Of a stretch of 64,000 nucleotides of DNA, positions 34,503 through 43,681 are shown one piece after another; within the stretch, counting starts at the first letter, position 1; each line of letters opens with the position of its first letter. Where the stretch lies: assembly GCF_047634355.1 (NCBI RefSeq), contig NZ_JBLIAL010000005.1; one strand, given 5' to 3'. The translations under genes were made by a program, and so were the position numbers. The notes under the pieces are model-generated. The model worked only from the letters and a program-made list of their open reading frames with translations, searched no databases and was not told the origin of the DNA. This stretch comes from Porticoccus sp002341315 (GTDB lineage: Bacteria > Pseudomonadota > Gammaproteobacteria > Pseudomonadales > Porticoccaceae).

Positions 34503-35708
34503 GTGCGCATAATGACAATGAACAATCTCCTGATCGGATTGCTGCTGACTTTGTTCCTGGTACCAATTTTGGTATCTGTTCACAATTACTCTTACTACGT
34601 CAACAACACAGCTGCTTATCTGCAGCTTGCTCTGTGCGTATTTTTATTTATTAAACACCAACTCTACAAAGAGCTGTCCAATAAAAAAATTAACAGGGGC
34701 ATGTGGGGGTATCTGCTTGTTTTACTGATGATATTTGGCGGCTGGCTCTATCAGTACATTCCTTTTCAGGGCCTCTACAGATCTTGGGTGTACCTGTCAT
34801 CAATCGTCTTGTATCTGATTCTATTAGCTGTAGCCCAGAGAGATCCTTTATTTTTGTCGACATTCATCCGGACAAAACAGTTAGTTATTTTTTCTGTTGG
34901 CATATTTTTTATCTTATTTATTTATTTTTTTGCTGAGCCGGAAATGATCTATAGCCTCAAAGCTCATCCCCCTGTTTTCCGACATTTACGCCACCTTAAT
35001 TACGAAATATTTTTTGGAGTCCTTATCGCGACACTGTGCATTATTTCCAACAAATACCGGACTGAACAGACTGCCATGCTTTTTGTTCTCGTCTTCCTGA
35101 CAGCATGGTCAGGAGGCCGTGGCTCGGTGCTGGGCGTGCTTGTTTCTTTGGCCTTCCTGTGGTTCTTTCTGTCAGCTACCAATCGCAAACAGCTCATGTT
35201 CCGCCTGTTGAGCCTCTCCGTTGTATCACTCATCATTATTTTGCTAACGAACAGGGATGCTATTCTTGCTAACACGCTAGGCTATTCAACGGAGTACGAT
35301 CTCGACAGGTTCTCTTCGGGCAGAATTTTGATTTGGTACGAGGCTATCAGCGTAGTATGGAACGAAGGCGTCATAGCTATCCTGACAGGGCTCGGCCCCG
35401 ACGCCTTTGGCAGATGGGGCCTATATCGATTGATCATCCAGCCCCATAATGCCTTCGTGCAATGCTTTATGGAGTTTGGGTTACTGGGCCTGGTGGTATT
35501 TATCTTTTTTATCACCAAAACCGTAATTAACGCCGTTCACCTGTTAAAAAACAGCGACGATCAACTCATGCAAGTTATTGCGGTGAGCTTTATCGGGGGG
35601 ATGGCATTTTCACTGGTGGATGGTATTTTCTATCACGCCTATCCACTGTTAATGATGATCTTTCTCAGTGCCACGATTAATGCTCAAGCGACAGCGATAC
35701 GAATTTGA
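34503..35708 (+). CDS. O-antigen ligase / polymerase family membrane protein
   Basis: This 401-residue protein has ten or more membrane helices and the Wzy_C-type region SGRILIWYEAISVVWNEG...GLGPDAFG...QPHNAFVQCFMEFGLLGLVVFIFF. Members join lipid-linked glycans to lipid A core, polymerise O-antigen, or act as O-oligosaccharyltransferases on pilins. GTG at 34503 is the start (AGAGG 7 bases ahead). Base composition is visibly more AT-rich than the neighbours, as is common for transferred glycan genes. It faces the phosphotransferase gene with 23 bases between stops, and pilA lies 2 kb away. Pilin glycosylation is one possibility, not shown. Confidence 0.82.
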   Translation: MRIMTMNNLLIGLLLTLFLVPILVSVHNYSYYVNNTAAYLQLALCVFLFIKHQLYKELSNKKINRGMWGYLLVLLMIFGGWLYQYIPFQGLYRSWVYLSSIVLYLILLAVAQRDPLFLSTFIRTKQLVIFSVGIFFILFIYFFAEPEMIYSLKAHPPVFRHLRHLNYEIFFGVLIATLCIISNKYRTEQTAMLFVLVFLTAWSGGRGSVLGVLVSLAFLWFFLSATNRKQLMFRLLSLSVVSLIIILLTNRDAILANTLGYSTEYDLDRFSSGRILIWYEAISVVWNEGVIAILTGLGPDAFGRWGLYRLIIQPHNAFVQCFMEFGLLGLVVFIFFITKTVINAVHLLKNSDDQLMQVIAVSFIGGMAFSLVDGIFYHAYPLLMMIFLSATINAQATAIRI

Positions 35709-35731
35709 GCTCCCGCCTTTCAGGCTACCCA

Positions 35732-37699
35732 TCAAAGTTCGATATTTTGCAGATGTTTTGGCTGCGACATCAGCAACTTTTTCGGTTCGACAAAGATCCG
35801 GTGGTTTTCGTAGGAAATCATCTCATAACTGTCAGCGTACCAGTGATCAGCAGTTTCGGTGGGCATTGCGAAACGTCCTCCCTGTAAAACATCGCCATTC
35901 AGCTCACTGCATACTGCAGATACCCCAGCATCTCCCAGATCAAGGCTAGAAAAACAGGTCTGCTGCACTCCGCTACAAGATGTATTCTGTCTGTAACATA
36001 CACTGTTCCCGTCACGCAGAAACAATTCGCTACCCTTAACGTATACAGCCCAAGCCCGTTGCACCTCAGAGAAAATATTTTTGCCTACCAGTGGTAAATG
36101 GACTCTCGGCACAGACAACAGGTCCAGCAATGTTGGCATTATGTCAATATGGCTGGCTGGGGCCTCGATAACGGTCGGCTGTTCCACATCCGGATGATAG
36201 ATCACCAAGGGCATACGAAAGAAAAGCTCGTTTTTTACACGCTCATCGGCCACATCTTCCGGGAAATTCCAAATACCGTGATCGGCGGTGATGAGCACTA
36301 TGGTATTTTTATAATAAGGTGATTTTTCGAAGGCTCTCCAGAACTTCCCCAAAGCATAATCTGCATAGGCCACCGCGTTGCGATAATTGTTATATACCGC
36401 TGTACTGGAAAGAATCCGCTTATCCTGCATAGGCTTGAAAGGCACATCATCGATGGGCAGCTTTGCTTTGAACGGGTAATGACTGGTCAACGTCATCAGA
36501 TTTGCATAAAACGGCTTTTCACCACTTTGGCTCAAGCTGGCCAGCATGAGCTCATACATATCCTCATCTGAGACTCCCCAACCAACATAGGTTTTTCCGT
36601 CCTTTCCAGCGTCAGGCTGATCCTTGTGAAAATAGTTGTGCTGAAAACCTAGCAATGGCATGTAATTTTCACGGTTGTAGAAACGGCCGCTGTTGCCGTG
36701 AAAATAAAAGGTTTTGTAGCCATTATTCGCCAGCACTTCAGGGAGACAATCGAGTAATTTTTCTTCCCGGTATTCAGCAATGGAAATTTTTGCGCCATGG
36801 TCAAAAACGCCACAAAAAATCGAGGTTTCACTCTTGATTGTCAGGTTCGAATTGGCATAAAAGTTTTTGCTGTAACTATTTTCGCGGGCAATACGATCCA
36901 GATTTGGGGTTAAGTCGTCTACAGAGCCGTACACACCGACTTGTGACGCTCGCACCGACTCCAGCACAATCGAGATCACGTTATACCGAGGAGCCTGACC
37001 AATCGATGCGGATATTGAATCGAACCTGTGCTGATCGCTAACTGGCGTATTTAACCCCTTAAAAGCATTCCAGCTTTCAACAAAATCATCGTTAAACACC
37101 TTGCTGTCCAGTGACAGAAAAAAAGCATGCACCGGATGAAAATATTCAGGCAACAAGACATAGGCATTTTTCTGCTTCAACTGTTGCCCCACACTGGCTA
37201 TCGCGTTAAAACAAATCAGCCCGGCAACCAGACAAATTGTTTTCAGACCATACACCCCCGTTGTGCGGTAATGGGCCGGACGATACCAGCGCACCGCTGT
37301 CCAACTGAACAGGGCCGACAGCAGCAGCAACTGGAGGGCTTCGCGCGTGTACTCGAACGCCGAGAACGACCGGACCACCTCTAGTCCATCGCTACCGAAC
37401 CTGAACACGTCATAGTTGTAATAGGCCCGGAAATACTGGAAGTGCCACCAGTTGCTGATAATCAGCAGGTTCATCACCAGCCAGCCCAACAGCATATAGG
37501 CCGTAAAGGTTTTTTTACCGACCACCCCGGCCAGCAACCCCAGCAGGAGCCCCAGCAACATCACCAAGGCGCTGCTCATCAGGCCAGCGGGAGAAGGGTT
37601 GATCTTGCCGAAATATGCCATATAGGCATACATCGAAAAAACAAGTAGCAGTGAGATAATAGAGATCCACTTACCCGCCCTTTTGTTTATGGTCGGCAT
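35732..37699 (-). CDS. LtaS-like sulfatase-fold phosphotransferase, membrane bound
   Basis: This 655-residue protein has five N-terminal membrane helices (to about residue 175) and a large periplasmic alkaline-phosphatase/sulfatase domain. Signs of the lipoteichoic acid synthase family are NVISIVLESVRASQVGVYG, TPNLDRIA, a candidate Thr nucleophile in TIKSETSIFCG, FYFHGNSGRFYNRENYMPLLGF, TLTSHYPF, VLITADHGIWN and HIDIMPTLLDLL. Such enzymes move glycerol phosphate or phosphoethanolamine from phospholipids onto glycans, lipids or proteins. The start is ATG 37699 (AGAGG 9 bases ahead) rather than TTG 37708. The acceptor is unknown; the next gene upstream is pilA, on the same strand beyond a terminator. 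Confidence 0.85.
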   Translation of the reverse strand: MPTINKRAGKWISIISLLLVFSMYAYMAYFGKINPSPAGLMSSALVMLLGLLLGLLAGVVGKKTFTAYMLLGWLVMNLLIISNWWHFQYFRAYYNYDVFRFGSDGLEVVRSFSAFEYTREALQLLLLSALFSWTAVRWYRPAHYRTTGVYGLKTICLVAGLICFNAIASVGQQLKQKNAYVLLPEYFHPVHAFFLSLDSKVFNDDFVESWNAFKGLNTPVSDQHRFDSISASIGQAPRYNVISIVLESVRASQVGVYGSVDDLTPNLDRIARENSYSKNFYANSNLTIKSETSIFCGVFDHGAKISIAEYREEKLLDCLPEVLANNGYKTFYFHGNSGRFYNRENYMPLLGFQHNYFHKDQPDAGKDGKTYVGWGVSDEDMYELMLASLSQSGEKPFYANLMTLTSHYPFKAKLPIDDVPFKPMQDKRILSSTAVYNNYRNAVAYADYALGKFWRAFEKSPYYKNTIVLITADHGIWNFPEDVADERVKNELFFRMPLVIYHPDVEQPTVIEAPASHIDIMPTLLDLLSVPRVHLPLVGKNIFSEVQRAWAVYVKGSELFLRDGNSVCYRQNTSCSGVQQTCFSSLDLGDAGVSAVCSELNGDVLQGGRFAMPTETADHWYADSYEMISYENHRIFVEPKKLLMSQPKHLQNIEL

Positions 37700-37752
37700 A
37701 TTGAACAACCTCTTTATCTCAATGTGTTCGCCAAGAAATATAAACTACCCAT

Positions 37753-37780
37753 AAAAAAAGCCTCTGTCTTTGACAGAGGC
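37753..37780 (-). terminator. Rho-independent terminator after pilA
   Basis: The arms GCCTCTGTC/GACAGAGGC form a perfect 9-base stem with a 3-base loop, followed on the minus strand by seven T. It lies 28 bases past the pilA stop and separates pilA from the phosphotransferase gene. Confidence 0.95.
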
Positions 37781-37807
37781 TTGATTTAAACAACGAGTTG
37801 AAGTTGT

Positions 37808-38302
37808 TTAGAACGGTGCTGCATCGTCTTTACAGGAACCAGGTAGATATTTTAATGGAATTGGATCGGTAGTGGATGGACCACAACGGAAAGCGCCAAC
37901 CTGTTCAGGCAAGTCTGCAACGACTATATCGGCTGTATCATCATTATTTCTGGGCCAAAGCGTTATTGCTGTTTCAGCCGCCTCGCCCAAGTCGGCTGCA
38001 TCGGAGAGCAATACCCGAATGGCGCCATCAACACTGGTTCCAATCTCCGCTACGTATTTAGAGCTTTGCACGGATGACTCACAGCCCCAGCCATCTGCAC
38101 CAGGCTCGGTGCCTGCGGGGGCAGTCTGGTAAACCTCAGACACTGAAGTACGGCACTGACTGGCTGCCAGAATGCCTTCAGAAACTTTGGCTTTGATAGT
38201 GTAATCCTGGTAGGCGGGCAGAGCCACAGCAGCCAGAATACCGATAATCGCGACCACGATCATCAGTTCGATAAGGGTAAAACCCTGTTGTACTTTCTTC
38301 AT
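37808..38302 (-). CDS. pilA: Type IV major pilin
   Basis: This 164-residue prepilin has a short leader MKKVQQG cut by PilD before Phe8, Glu at mature position 5, and the classic hydrophobic helix FTLIELMIVVAIIGILAAVALPAYQDY. Four cysteines at 50, 74, 140 and 157 allow an inner disulfide and the C-terminal disulfide loop. The C-terminus is AAPF, so the C-terminal-Ser glycosylation seen in some Pseudomonas pilins is not possible; internal Ser/Thr remain. The Shine-Dalgarno GGGAG lies 7 bases before ATG. A sigma-54 promoter lies upstream and a strong terminator downstream, so it is a single-gene unit. Confidence 0.96.
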   Translation of the reverse strand: MKKVQQGFTLIELMIVVAIIGILAAVALPAYQDYTIKAKVSEGILAASQCRTSVSEVYQTAPAGTEPGADGWGCESSVQSSKYVAEIGTSVDGAIRVLLSDAADLGEAAETAITLWPRNNDDTADIVVADLPEQVGAFRCGPSTTDPIPLKYLPGSCKDDAAPF

Positions 38303-38360
38303 TGTATTTCTCCCATGAAATCACTAAATGCCATTTGGCGTTGTTGCAGGGTATATGTCT

Positions 38361-38377
38361 AGCATTTACCGTGCCAA
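38361..38377 (-). promoter_or_regulatory. Sigma-54 promoter of pilA
   Basis: On the minus strand the sequence TTGGCACGGTAAATGCT keeps a perfect -24 box and the -12 GC with ten bases between GG and GC. The start of transcription is expected near 38350, about 48 bases before the pilA ATG. Confidence 0.9.
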
Positions 38378-38418
38378 AGAATGGATCAGCTAACATCAAG
38401 GGTAGGCGCTCACTGCAG

Positions 38419-38437
38419 ACTGACAATTTTTGTCAGT
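38419..38437. promoter_or_regulatory. Candidate PilR operator upstream of pilA
   Basis: ACTGACAA and its exact complement TTGTCAGT flank three T. Both arms carry TGTC, the core of sites bound by PilR at Pseudomonas pilA. The centre is about 78 bases upstream of the expected pilA transcription start, where a sigma-54 enhancer would be. Confidence 0.65.
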
Positions 38438-38699
38438 TTGTAACCAGACCCGGCGATCATGGCGCATTCAGCCTGAGACAATACCCTCTACCAGCGCCGA
38501 TCTTCCGGACCGGCATCCGGGACCAGGCGTTGAAGGCGGGTGCGAATCAGCCGCTAGCTATCATTAATTGGTTGCTCCGCAGCCAACGGGGTTGACAACC
38601 GATTGCCAGGCTATGGCTCCCGCCGTCACCTTGTATTACCATCACGGCTGGTTCTACTGCTGTTTCTACTTATTTGCGCCGTTGAGTATCTGTCCGCCT

Positions 38700-40436
38700 A
38701 TGAAACAAACCGATACATTGAAAGGCTTGGCCAAACGTCTGGTAACGGATCAGTTGCTGGAAGAAAACGTTGCTGTGCAGGCACTGGCAGAATGTGAAAG
38801 CGACCAGTCCAACCTGGTGCATTACCTGACTCACAATAACCTGCTGGACCCCAGCCTGATCGCCGCGGTTGCGGCCAATGAATTTGGCACCCCACTCTAT
38901 GACCTCTCGGCCCACAACATCGAGGCCAGTCCGAAGGAGCTGGTCGAGAAGAAGCTGATTCGCAAGCACCAGGTATTGCCCCTTTTCAAGCGGGCCAACC
39001 GCCTGTTTCTGGCCGTGAGCGACCCCACCAACCACCAGGCGGTGAGTGAGGTACGCTTTCAGACCGGCCTGTCCGTTGAGCTGGTGCTGGTGGAGCACGA
39101 CAAGCTGGAGCGGGCGCTGGAAGCCTACCTGCATGAGCAGGATGAACACGACATGGGCGACGCGCTCGGTACCATGGACGATGTACACCTCGATGACCTG
39201 GATATTGAGGCCGTCGATGAGGATAAAAAAGGCGGCGGCACTGGCATTGACACCAGCGATGTGGACGATGCCCCGATTGTGCGGTTTATCAATAAACTGC
39301 TGCTGGACGCCATCAAGCAGGGGTGTTCGGATATTCACTTTGAACCCTACGAAAAAGTCTACCGGGTACGGTTCAGGACCGATGGCATTCTTCGCGAGGT
39401 CACCAAGCCCCCGGCCAACCTGGCCCCTCGGCTGGCGGCGCGCCTCAAAGTGATGTCGCAGATGGATATTTCCGAGCGCCGGGTGCCACAGGATGGCCGG
39501 ATTAAACTGCGGATTTCAAAAAACCGGGCCATTGATTTTCGGGTGAACACCCTGCCCACCCAGTTCGGCGAGAAGATCGTATTGCGGATTCTTGACCCCA
39601 CCAGCGCCCAGGTGGGTATTGAAAATCTGGGCTATGAAGAAGACCAGAAGCAGATGTATCTGGATGTGCTGAACCAGCCACAGGGCATGATTCTGGTGAC
39701 CGGCCCCACCGGTAGTGGTAAAACCGTCTCGCTTTACACCGGCCTGAATATCCTCAACACCACTGAACGCAATATTTCCACAGCTGAAGATCCGGTGGAA
39801 ATCAACATGCCGGGCATCAACCAGGTGCAAATCAACTACAAGGTGAAGCTCACCTTCCCCGAAGCACTGCGGGCGTTCCTGCGGCAGGATCCGGATGTAA
39901 TCATGGTGGGTGAGATCCGCGACCTGGATACCGCCGAAATCGCCATCAAGGCGGCCCAGACAGGTCACCTGGTGTTGTCCACCCTTCACACCAACAGTGC
40001 CCCGGAAACCCTCAACCGACTACTCAATATGGGCGTACCCGCGTTTAACGTGGCCACCTCAGTGAACCTGATTATCGCCCAGCGGTTGGGCAGGCGACTC
40101 TGCGTGCATTGCAAAAAGCCCGCTGACGATATACCCCGTAATATCCTGATCGATGAGGGTTTTGAGACCATTGGCCGCCCCCTGGAGGAGCTGACCCTGT
40201 TTCACCCGGTCGGCTGCCCGAAATGTACCAACGGCTACAAAGGACGGGTGGGGATTTACGAGGTGTTGAAAGTGACACCCAAAATAGCCCGGCTGATTAT
40301 GGAAGGTGGTAATTCGATTGAAATTGAACAGGCGGCCATCGAAGAAGGCTTCAGAACTTTGCGCCAGTCGGCACTTCGTCGTGCGGGCGAAGGTATAATC
40401 AGCCTGGAAGAGGCTAATCGGGTAACCAAGGACTAA
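38700..40436 (+). CDS. pilB: Type IV pilus assembly ATPase PilB
   Basis: This 578-residue hexameric ATPase drives pilus extension. An N-terminal MshEN/GSPII_E domain (about 1-150) is followed by an acidic linker (QDEHDMGDALGTMDDVHLDDLD). The core follows: Walker A GPTGSGKTVSLY, Asp box, Walker B VIMVGEIRDLDTAEIA, His box LVLSTLHTNSA, and a four-Cys zinc site CVHCKK...CPKC. The start is at 38700 (MKQTDTLKGLAKRL), by homology and because upstream codons look non-coding; the Shine-Dalgarno is weak. It is first in pilB-pilC-pilD. Confidence 0.97.
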   Translation: MKQTDTLKGLAKRLVTDQLLEENVAVQALAECESDQSNLVHYLTHNNLLDPSLIAAVAANEFGTPLYDLSAHNIEASPKELVEKKLIRKHQVLPLFKRANRLFLAVSDPTNHQAVSEVRFQTGLSVELVLVEHDKLERALEAYLHEQDEHDMGDALGTMDDVHLDDLDIEAVDEDKKGGGTGIDTSDVDDAPIVRFINKLLLDAIKQGCSDIHFEPYEKVYRVRFRTDGILREVTKPPANLAPRLAARLKVMSQMDISERRVPQDGRIKLRISKNRAIDFRVNTLPTQFGEKIVLRILDPTSAQVGIENLGYEEDQKQMYLDVLNQPQGMILVTGPTGSGKTVSLYTGLNILNTTERNISTAEDPVEINMPGINQVQINYKVKLTFPEALRAFLRQDPDVIMVGEIRDLDTAEIAIKAAQTGHLVLSTLHTNSAPETLNRLLNMGVPAFNVATSVNLIIAQRLGRRLCVHCKKPADDIPRNILIDEGFETIGRPLEELTLFHPVGCPKCTNGYKGRVGIYEVLKVTPKIARLIMEGGNSIEIEQAAIEEGFRTLRQSALRRAGEGIISLEEANRVTKD

Positions 40437-40439
40437 TCC

Positions 40440-41648
40440 ATGGCAACAACGGCACAGGTCTATACCTACAAGGGCAAGGATAAAAGAGGCAAGCCCATCC
40501 AGGGCGAGTTGAAGGCGAGCAGCGCAGTGATGGTGAAGGCCCAGCTCCGCAAGCAGGGCATTGCCGCCAGCCGGGTCAAGAAAAAGGCCAAGCCCCTGTT
40601 CACGGGCCAAAAACCCGTCAAACCCCAGGATATTGCGATTTTTACCCGCCAGCTGGCCACCATGATGAAGGCGGGTGTACCGCTGGTACAAAGCTTTGAT
40701 CTGGTCGGCGAAGGTGCCGATAAAGAATCCCTGCGCGAGATCATTTATACCATTCGCGATGACGTCTCCTCCGGTATCAGTCTGGAGGGCTCCCTACGCA
40801 AACACCCCAAACACTTTGATGACCTGTTTTGCAGCCTGGTTGGAGCCGGTGAACAGGCTGGTGCGCTGGAAACCATGCTGGACCGGATTGCCACCTACAA
40901 GGAAAAGACCGAATCCCTGAAAGCCAAAATCAAAAAGGCCCTCACCTACCCTATTGCCGTTGTGCTGGTGGCGGTGATTGTGACCGGGATACTGCTGGTC
41001 AAAGTGGTGCCGGTATTTGCCGAAACCTTTAGCAGTTTCGGAGCCGACCTGCCCGCGTTTACCCTGTTCGTGCTGGGTCTGTCGAATACAGCCCAGGAGT
41101 GGTGGCTAATCTGGATAATCGGCCTGATCGCCTTTTTTCTGATCTTCCGTGAAGCCAAACGGCGCTCAACGAAATTTGATGCGTTCATTGATAAATACAT
41201 ACTGAAAGTACCGGTGGTGGGCAATATTCTCTACCAGGCCATTATTGCCCGGTTCTCCCGCACACTCTCTACCACCTTTGCCGCCGGGGTGCCGCTGGTG
41301 GATGCGCTCACGTCGGTGGCGGGGGCGGCGGGTAACGCTGTTTACCGGGAAGCCATTTACAAGGTTCGGGACGATGTCACCACCGGGATTCAACTACACC
41401 AAGCCCTGAAGACAAGCAATAAATTTCCTGTAATGCTGTTGCAAATGACCGCCATCGGTGAAGAGTCCGGCGCGCTGGATGACATGCTGGAGAAGTCTGC
41501 CGTGTTCTACGAAGAGGCGGTCGACAATGCCGTGGATAACCTGACCACCCTGCTGGAGCCCATGATCATGGCGGTTCTGGGGGTTCTGGTGGGCGGTCTG
41601 CTGATTGCCATGTACCTGCCGATCTTCAAACTGGGCTCGGTGGTCTAG
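40440..41648 (+). CDS. pilC: Type IV pilus inner-membrane platform protein PilC
   Basis: This 402-residue protein has the repeated T2SF domain: FTRQLATMMKAGVPLVQSFDLV near residue 65, and again FSRTLSTTFAAGVPLVDALTSV near 275. Three membrane helices are seen (about 175-195, 220-240, 375-395). PilC couples PilB motion to pilin extraction. It starts 3 bases after pilB. Confidence 0.97.
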   Translation: MATTAQVYTYKGKDKRGKPIQGELKASSAVMVKAQLRKQGIAASRVKKKAKPLFTGQKPVKPQDIAIFTRQLATMMKAGVPLVQSFDLVGEGADKESLREIIYTIRDDVSSGISLEGSLRKHPKHFDDLFCSLVGAGEQAGALETMLDRIATYKEKTESLKAKIKKALTYPIAVVLVAVIVTGILLVKVVPVFAETFSSFGADLPAFTLFVLGLSNTAQEWWLIWIIGLIAFFLIFREAKRRSTKFDAFIDKYILKVPVVGNILYQAIIARFSRTLSTTFAAGVPLVDALTSVAGAAGNAVYREAIYKVRDDVTTGIQLHQALKTSNKFPVMLLQMTAIGEESGALDDMLEKSAVFYEEAVDNAVDNLTTLLEPMIMAVLGVLVGGLLIAMYLPIFKLGSVV

Positions 41649-41656
41649 GCCTGTTG

Positions 41657-42520
41657 ATGCCCGACATGCTGGGTTTATCCGTTGCGCCAGTGCTGGCGGT
41701 CAGTCTGGTACTGGGCTTGCTGGTGGGCAGCTTCATCAATGTGGTGATTTACCGCCTGCCCCGGCAACTGGCCGCCACCTGGCGCCGGGATTCCCAGGAG
41801 TTTCTGGAGATTGAACCGGATGCTGAGGCCGTGCCGGAACCACTCAATGTGGTGTTTCCCGCCTCTCACTGCCCGCAATGCGGCGCCCCGATCAAGGCCA
41901 TTCACAACATTCCACTGTTGAGCTATCTTCTGCTGCGCGGCCGCTGTGCACACTGTCGGACTGCCATTTCCCTGCAGTATCCACTGGTTGAACTGGTTTC
42001 CGGCCTGCTGACGGTAATGGTGGTGTATCAGTTTGGTCTGACGGCGACCACCGCGCTGGCATTACTGTTCAGCTGGAGCCTGCTGGCGCTCACCGGCATT
42101 GATTTCAACGAGCAATTACTGCCGGATGGCATTACCCTCCCCCTGCTCTGGCTGGGTTTGCTGGTCAACGTCAACGGCCTGTTCACTTCGCTGGACAGCG
42201 CGGTGATTGGTGCGGCAGCAGGCTACCTCAGCCTCTGGACGGTGTTCTGGCTGTTCAAACTGGTGACCGGCAAGGAGGGCATGGGCCACGGGGATTTCAA
42301 ACTGCTGGCAGCGCTGGGGGCCTGGCTGGGCTGGCAACAATTGCTGTTGATCGTTTTACTGTCGTCGCTGGTGGGCGCTGTGGTGGGCCTGCTGATGGTT
42401 ATTCTGCTGGGGCGGGACAAGCAGATACCCATTCCGTTCGGCCCCTACCTGGCAGCAGCCGGCTGGATTGCCCTGCTCTGGGGCGAAGCTCTGACCACGA
42501 GTTACCTGACACTGTTCTGA
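41657..42520 (+). CDS. pilD: Prepilin peptidase / N-methyltransferase PilD
   Basis: This 287-residue membrane aspartyl protease cuts and N-methylates prepilins. It has the four-Cys zinc loop CPQCGAP...CAHCRTAI near 70-100. The catalytic Asp residues lie in LTGIDFNEQLLPD and GHGDFKLLAALGAWLGW. Eight or so helices are visible. Start choice: ATG 41657; TTG 41654 and ATG 41666 are alternatives and none has a strong Shine-Dalgarno. Confidence 0.96.
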   Translation: MPDMLGLSVAPVLAVSLVLGLLVGSFINVVIYRLPRQLAATWRRDSQEFLEIEPDAEAVPEPLNVVFPASHCPQCGAPIKAIHNIPLLSYLLLRGRCAHCRTAISLQYPLVELVSGLLTVMVVYQFGLTATTALALLFSWSLLALTGIDFNEQLLPDGITLPLLWLGLLVNVNGLFTSLDSAVIGAAAGYLSLWTVFWLFKLVTGKEGMGHGDFKLLAALGAWLGWQQLLLIVLLSSLVGAVVGLLMVILLGRDKQIPIPFGPYLAAAGWIALLWGEALTTSYLTLF

Positions 42521-42616
42521 CCGATGCCATCGACGAACGATGTTCGGGCATGTTTAGCTCGGCTATGCTTTCCTCCGTAATTAATGTCTTTTCAACTGTT
42601 CTGTGAGTGCTCCATC

Positions 42617-43225
42617 ATGTTTACTGTAGGTCTGACCGGCGGCATCGGCAGCGGCAAAAGTGCCGTGGCACAGTTATTTCGAGAGCGCGGTATCACTGTG
42701 GTGGATGCCGATCAGGCGGCACGCGAGGCCGTGCTGCCCGGTTCGCCGGCATTGGCGGAAATCCGCGCCCATTTTGGGGCCGCGGTGCTGAATGATGACG
42801 GCTCAATGAACCGCGCCTGGTTGCGGGACGCGGTGTTTGCCGATCCCGAACAACGGCAGTGGCTGGAAGCTCTGTTACACCCGGCCATTGCAGTACTGAT
42901 AGACGAGGCCCTGAATAGCGCCACCAGTCCCTACGCCATTCTGGAATCGCCCCTGCTGCTGGAAACCTCGCAGCACACATTGGTGGACCGGGTATTGGTG
43001 GTGGATGTCAGCGAGGCGACCCAGGTGGCCCGTGCCGCGCGGCGTGACAGTAGCGATGAGGCACAGATTCGCGCCATTATGGACGCTCAGATCAGCCGCC
43101 ATGGGCGGCTCGGCAGAGCGGATGACATCATCGATAATGATGGCCCGCTGACGGCCTTGGAACCGGCCGTGGCGGCGCTACATCAGCGCTATCTGGCGTT
43201 GGCAGCCCAGCACGCCGGGCAATAG
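42617..43225 (+). CDS. coaE: Dephospho-CoA kinase
   Basis: This 202-residue enzyme phosphorylates dephospho-CoA, the last step of CoA synthesis. The P-loop is GLTGGIGSGKSAVA near the start. DADQAAREAVLPGSPAL, PLLLETSQHTLVDRVLVVDV and a C-terminal DDIIDNDGPL match the family. Start 42617 (MFTVGLTGGIGSGKS) is the family start; the longer frame from 42584 is not protein-like. It lies in the usual pilD-coaE-yacG order. Confidence 0.96.
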   Translation: MFTVGLTGGIGSGKSAVAQLFRERGITVVDADQAAREAVLPGSPALAEIRAHFGAAVLNDDGSMNRAWLRDAVFADPEQRQWLEALLHPAIAVLIDEALNSATSPYAILESPLLLETSQHTLVDRVLVVDVSEATQVARAARRDSSDEAQIRAIMDAQISRHGRLGRADDIIDNDGPLTALEPAVAALHQRYLALAAQHAGQ

Positions 43226-43413
43226 AAAACTGCGAGAGCGGTCATAACAGAGGTGTCAGAAGCCCGGATGATAAATCGGTGAATATGCCGTAACATTCCG
43301 GCTTGCCCTTTATCGCTGCTAGCGTATGGCAAGTAACGTATGGCCAATAACGGCCTGACTTTCAATGAATTAATAACAGCTCCATCCCTCCAACAATAGT
43401 GTCTGATGTCAGT

Positions 43414-43632
43414 ATGAATGAATCAAAAGCCCTTACCGTAAACTGCCCCACCTGCAAAAAAACCGTGATCTGGGGAGACGACTCACCCTATCGGCCATTT
43501 TGCGGCAAGCGCTGCCAGCAATTGGATTTTGGCGCCTGGGCCAGTGAACAGTTCAGCATTCCGGGCGATGAGACCATGCCGCCGGACGACGCGGATTCGG
43601 ATGCCGAAAACGGTGGTATCACCCGGCATTGA
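43414..43632 (+). CDS. yacG: DNA gyrase inhibitor / zinc-binding protein YacG
   Basis: This protein of about 72 residues has the zinc site CPTCKK...FCGKRCQQLDFGAW. YacG binds GyrB and blocks DNA binding in E. coli. The acidic C-terminus (PPDDADSDAENGG) is usual. The start could also be GTG at 43399, giving five more residues; neither has a clear Shine-Dalgarno. Confidence 0.92.
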   Translation: MNESKALTVNCPTCKKTVIWGDDSPYRPFCGKRCQQLDFGAWASEQFSIPGDETMPPDDADSDAENGGITRH

Positions 43633-43681
43633 CCTGCCATCTGCCTGGCCCGGCGCCGGTGCTGGTGGGGGACGGGATCAG

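Larger units (their letters stand above)
38303..38699. other. Regulatory region between divergent pilA and pilB
   Basis: Of these 397 bases the pilA side holds the sigma-54 promoter (38361-38377) and the palindrome at 38419-38437. From 38440 to 38699 I see no strong promoter, no RNA gene and no coding sequence. The open frame continuing upstream of the pilB ATG at 38700 is not protein-like (rich in Cys, Tyr and His). Confidence 0.6.

Noticed and set aside
38568..38699. Upstream extension of the pilB reading frame
   Set aside because: The 44 extra codons are rich in Cys, Tyr and His, do not resemble PilB, and would run through the promoter region.
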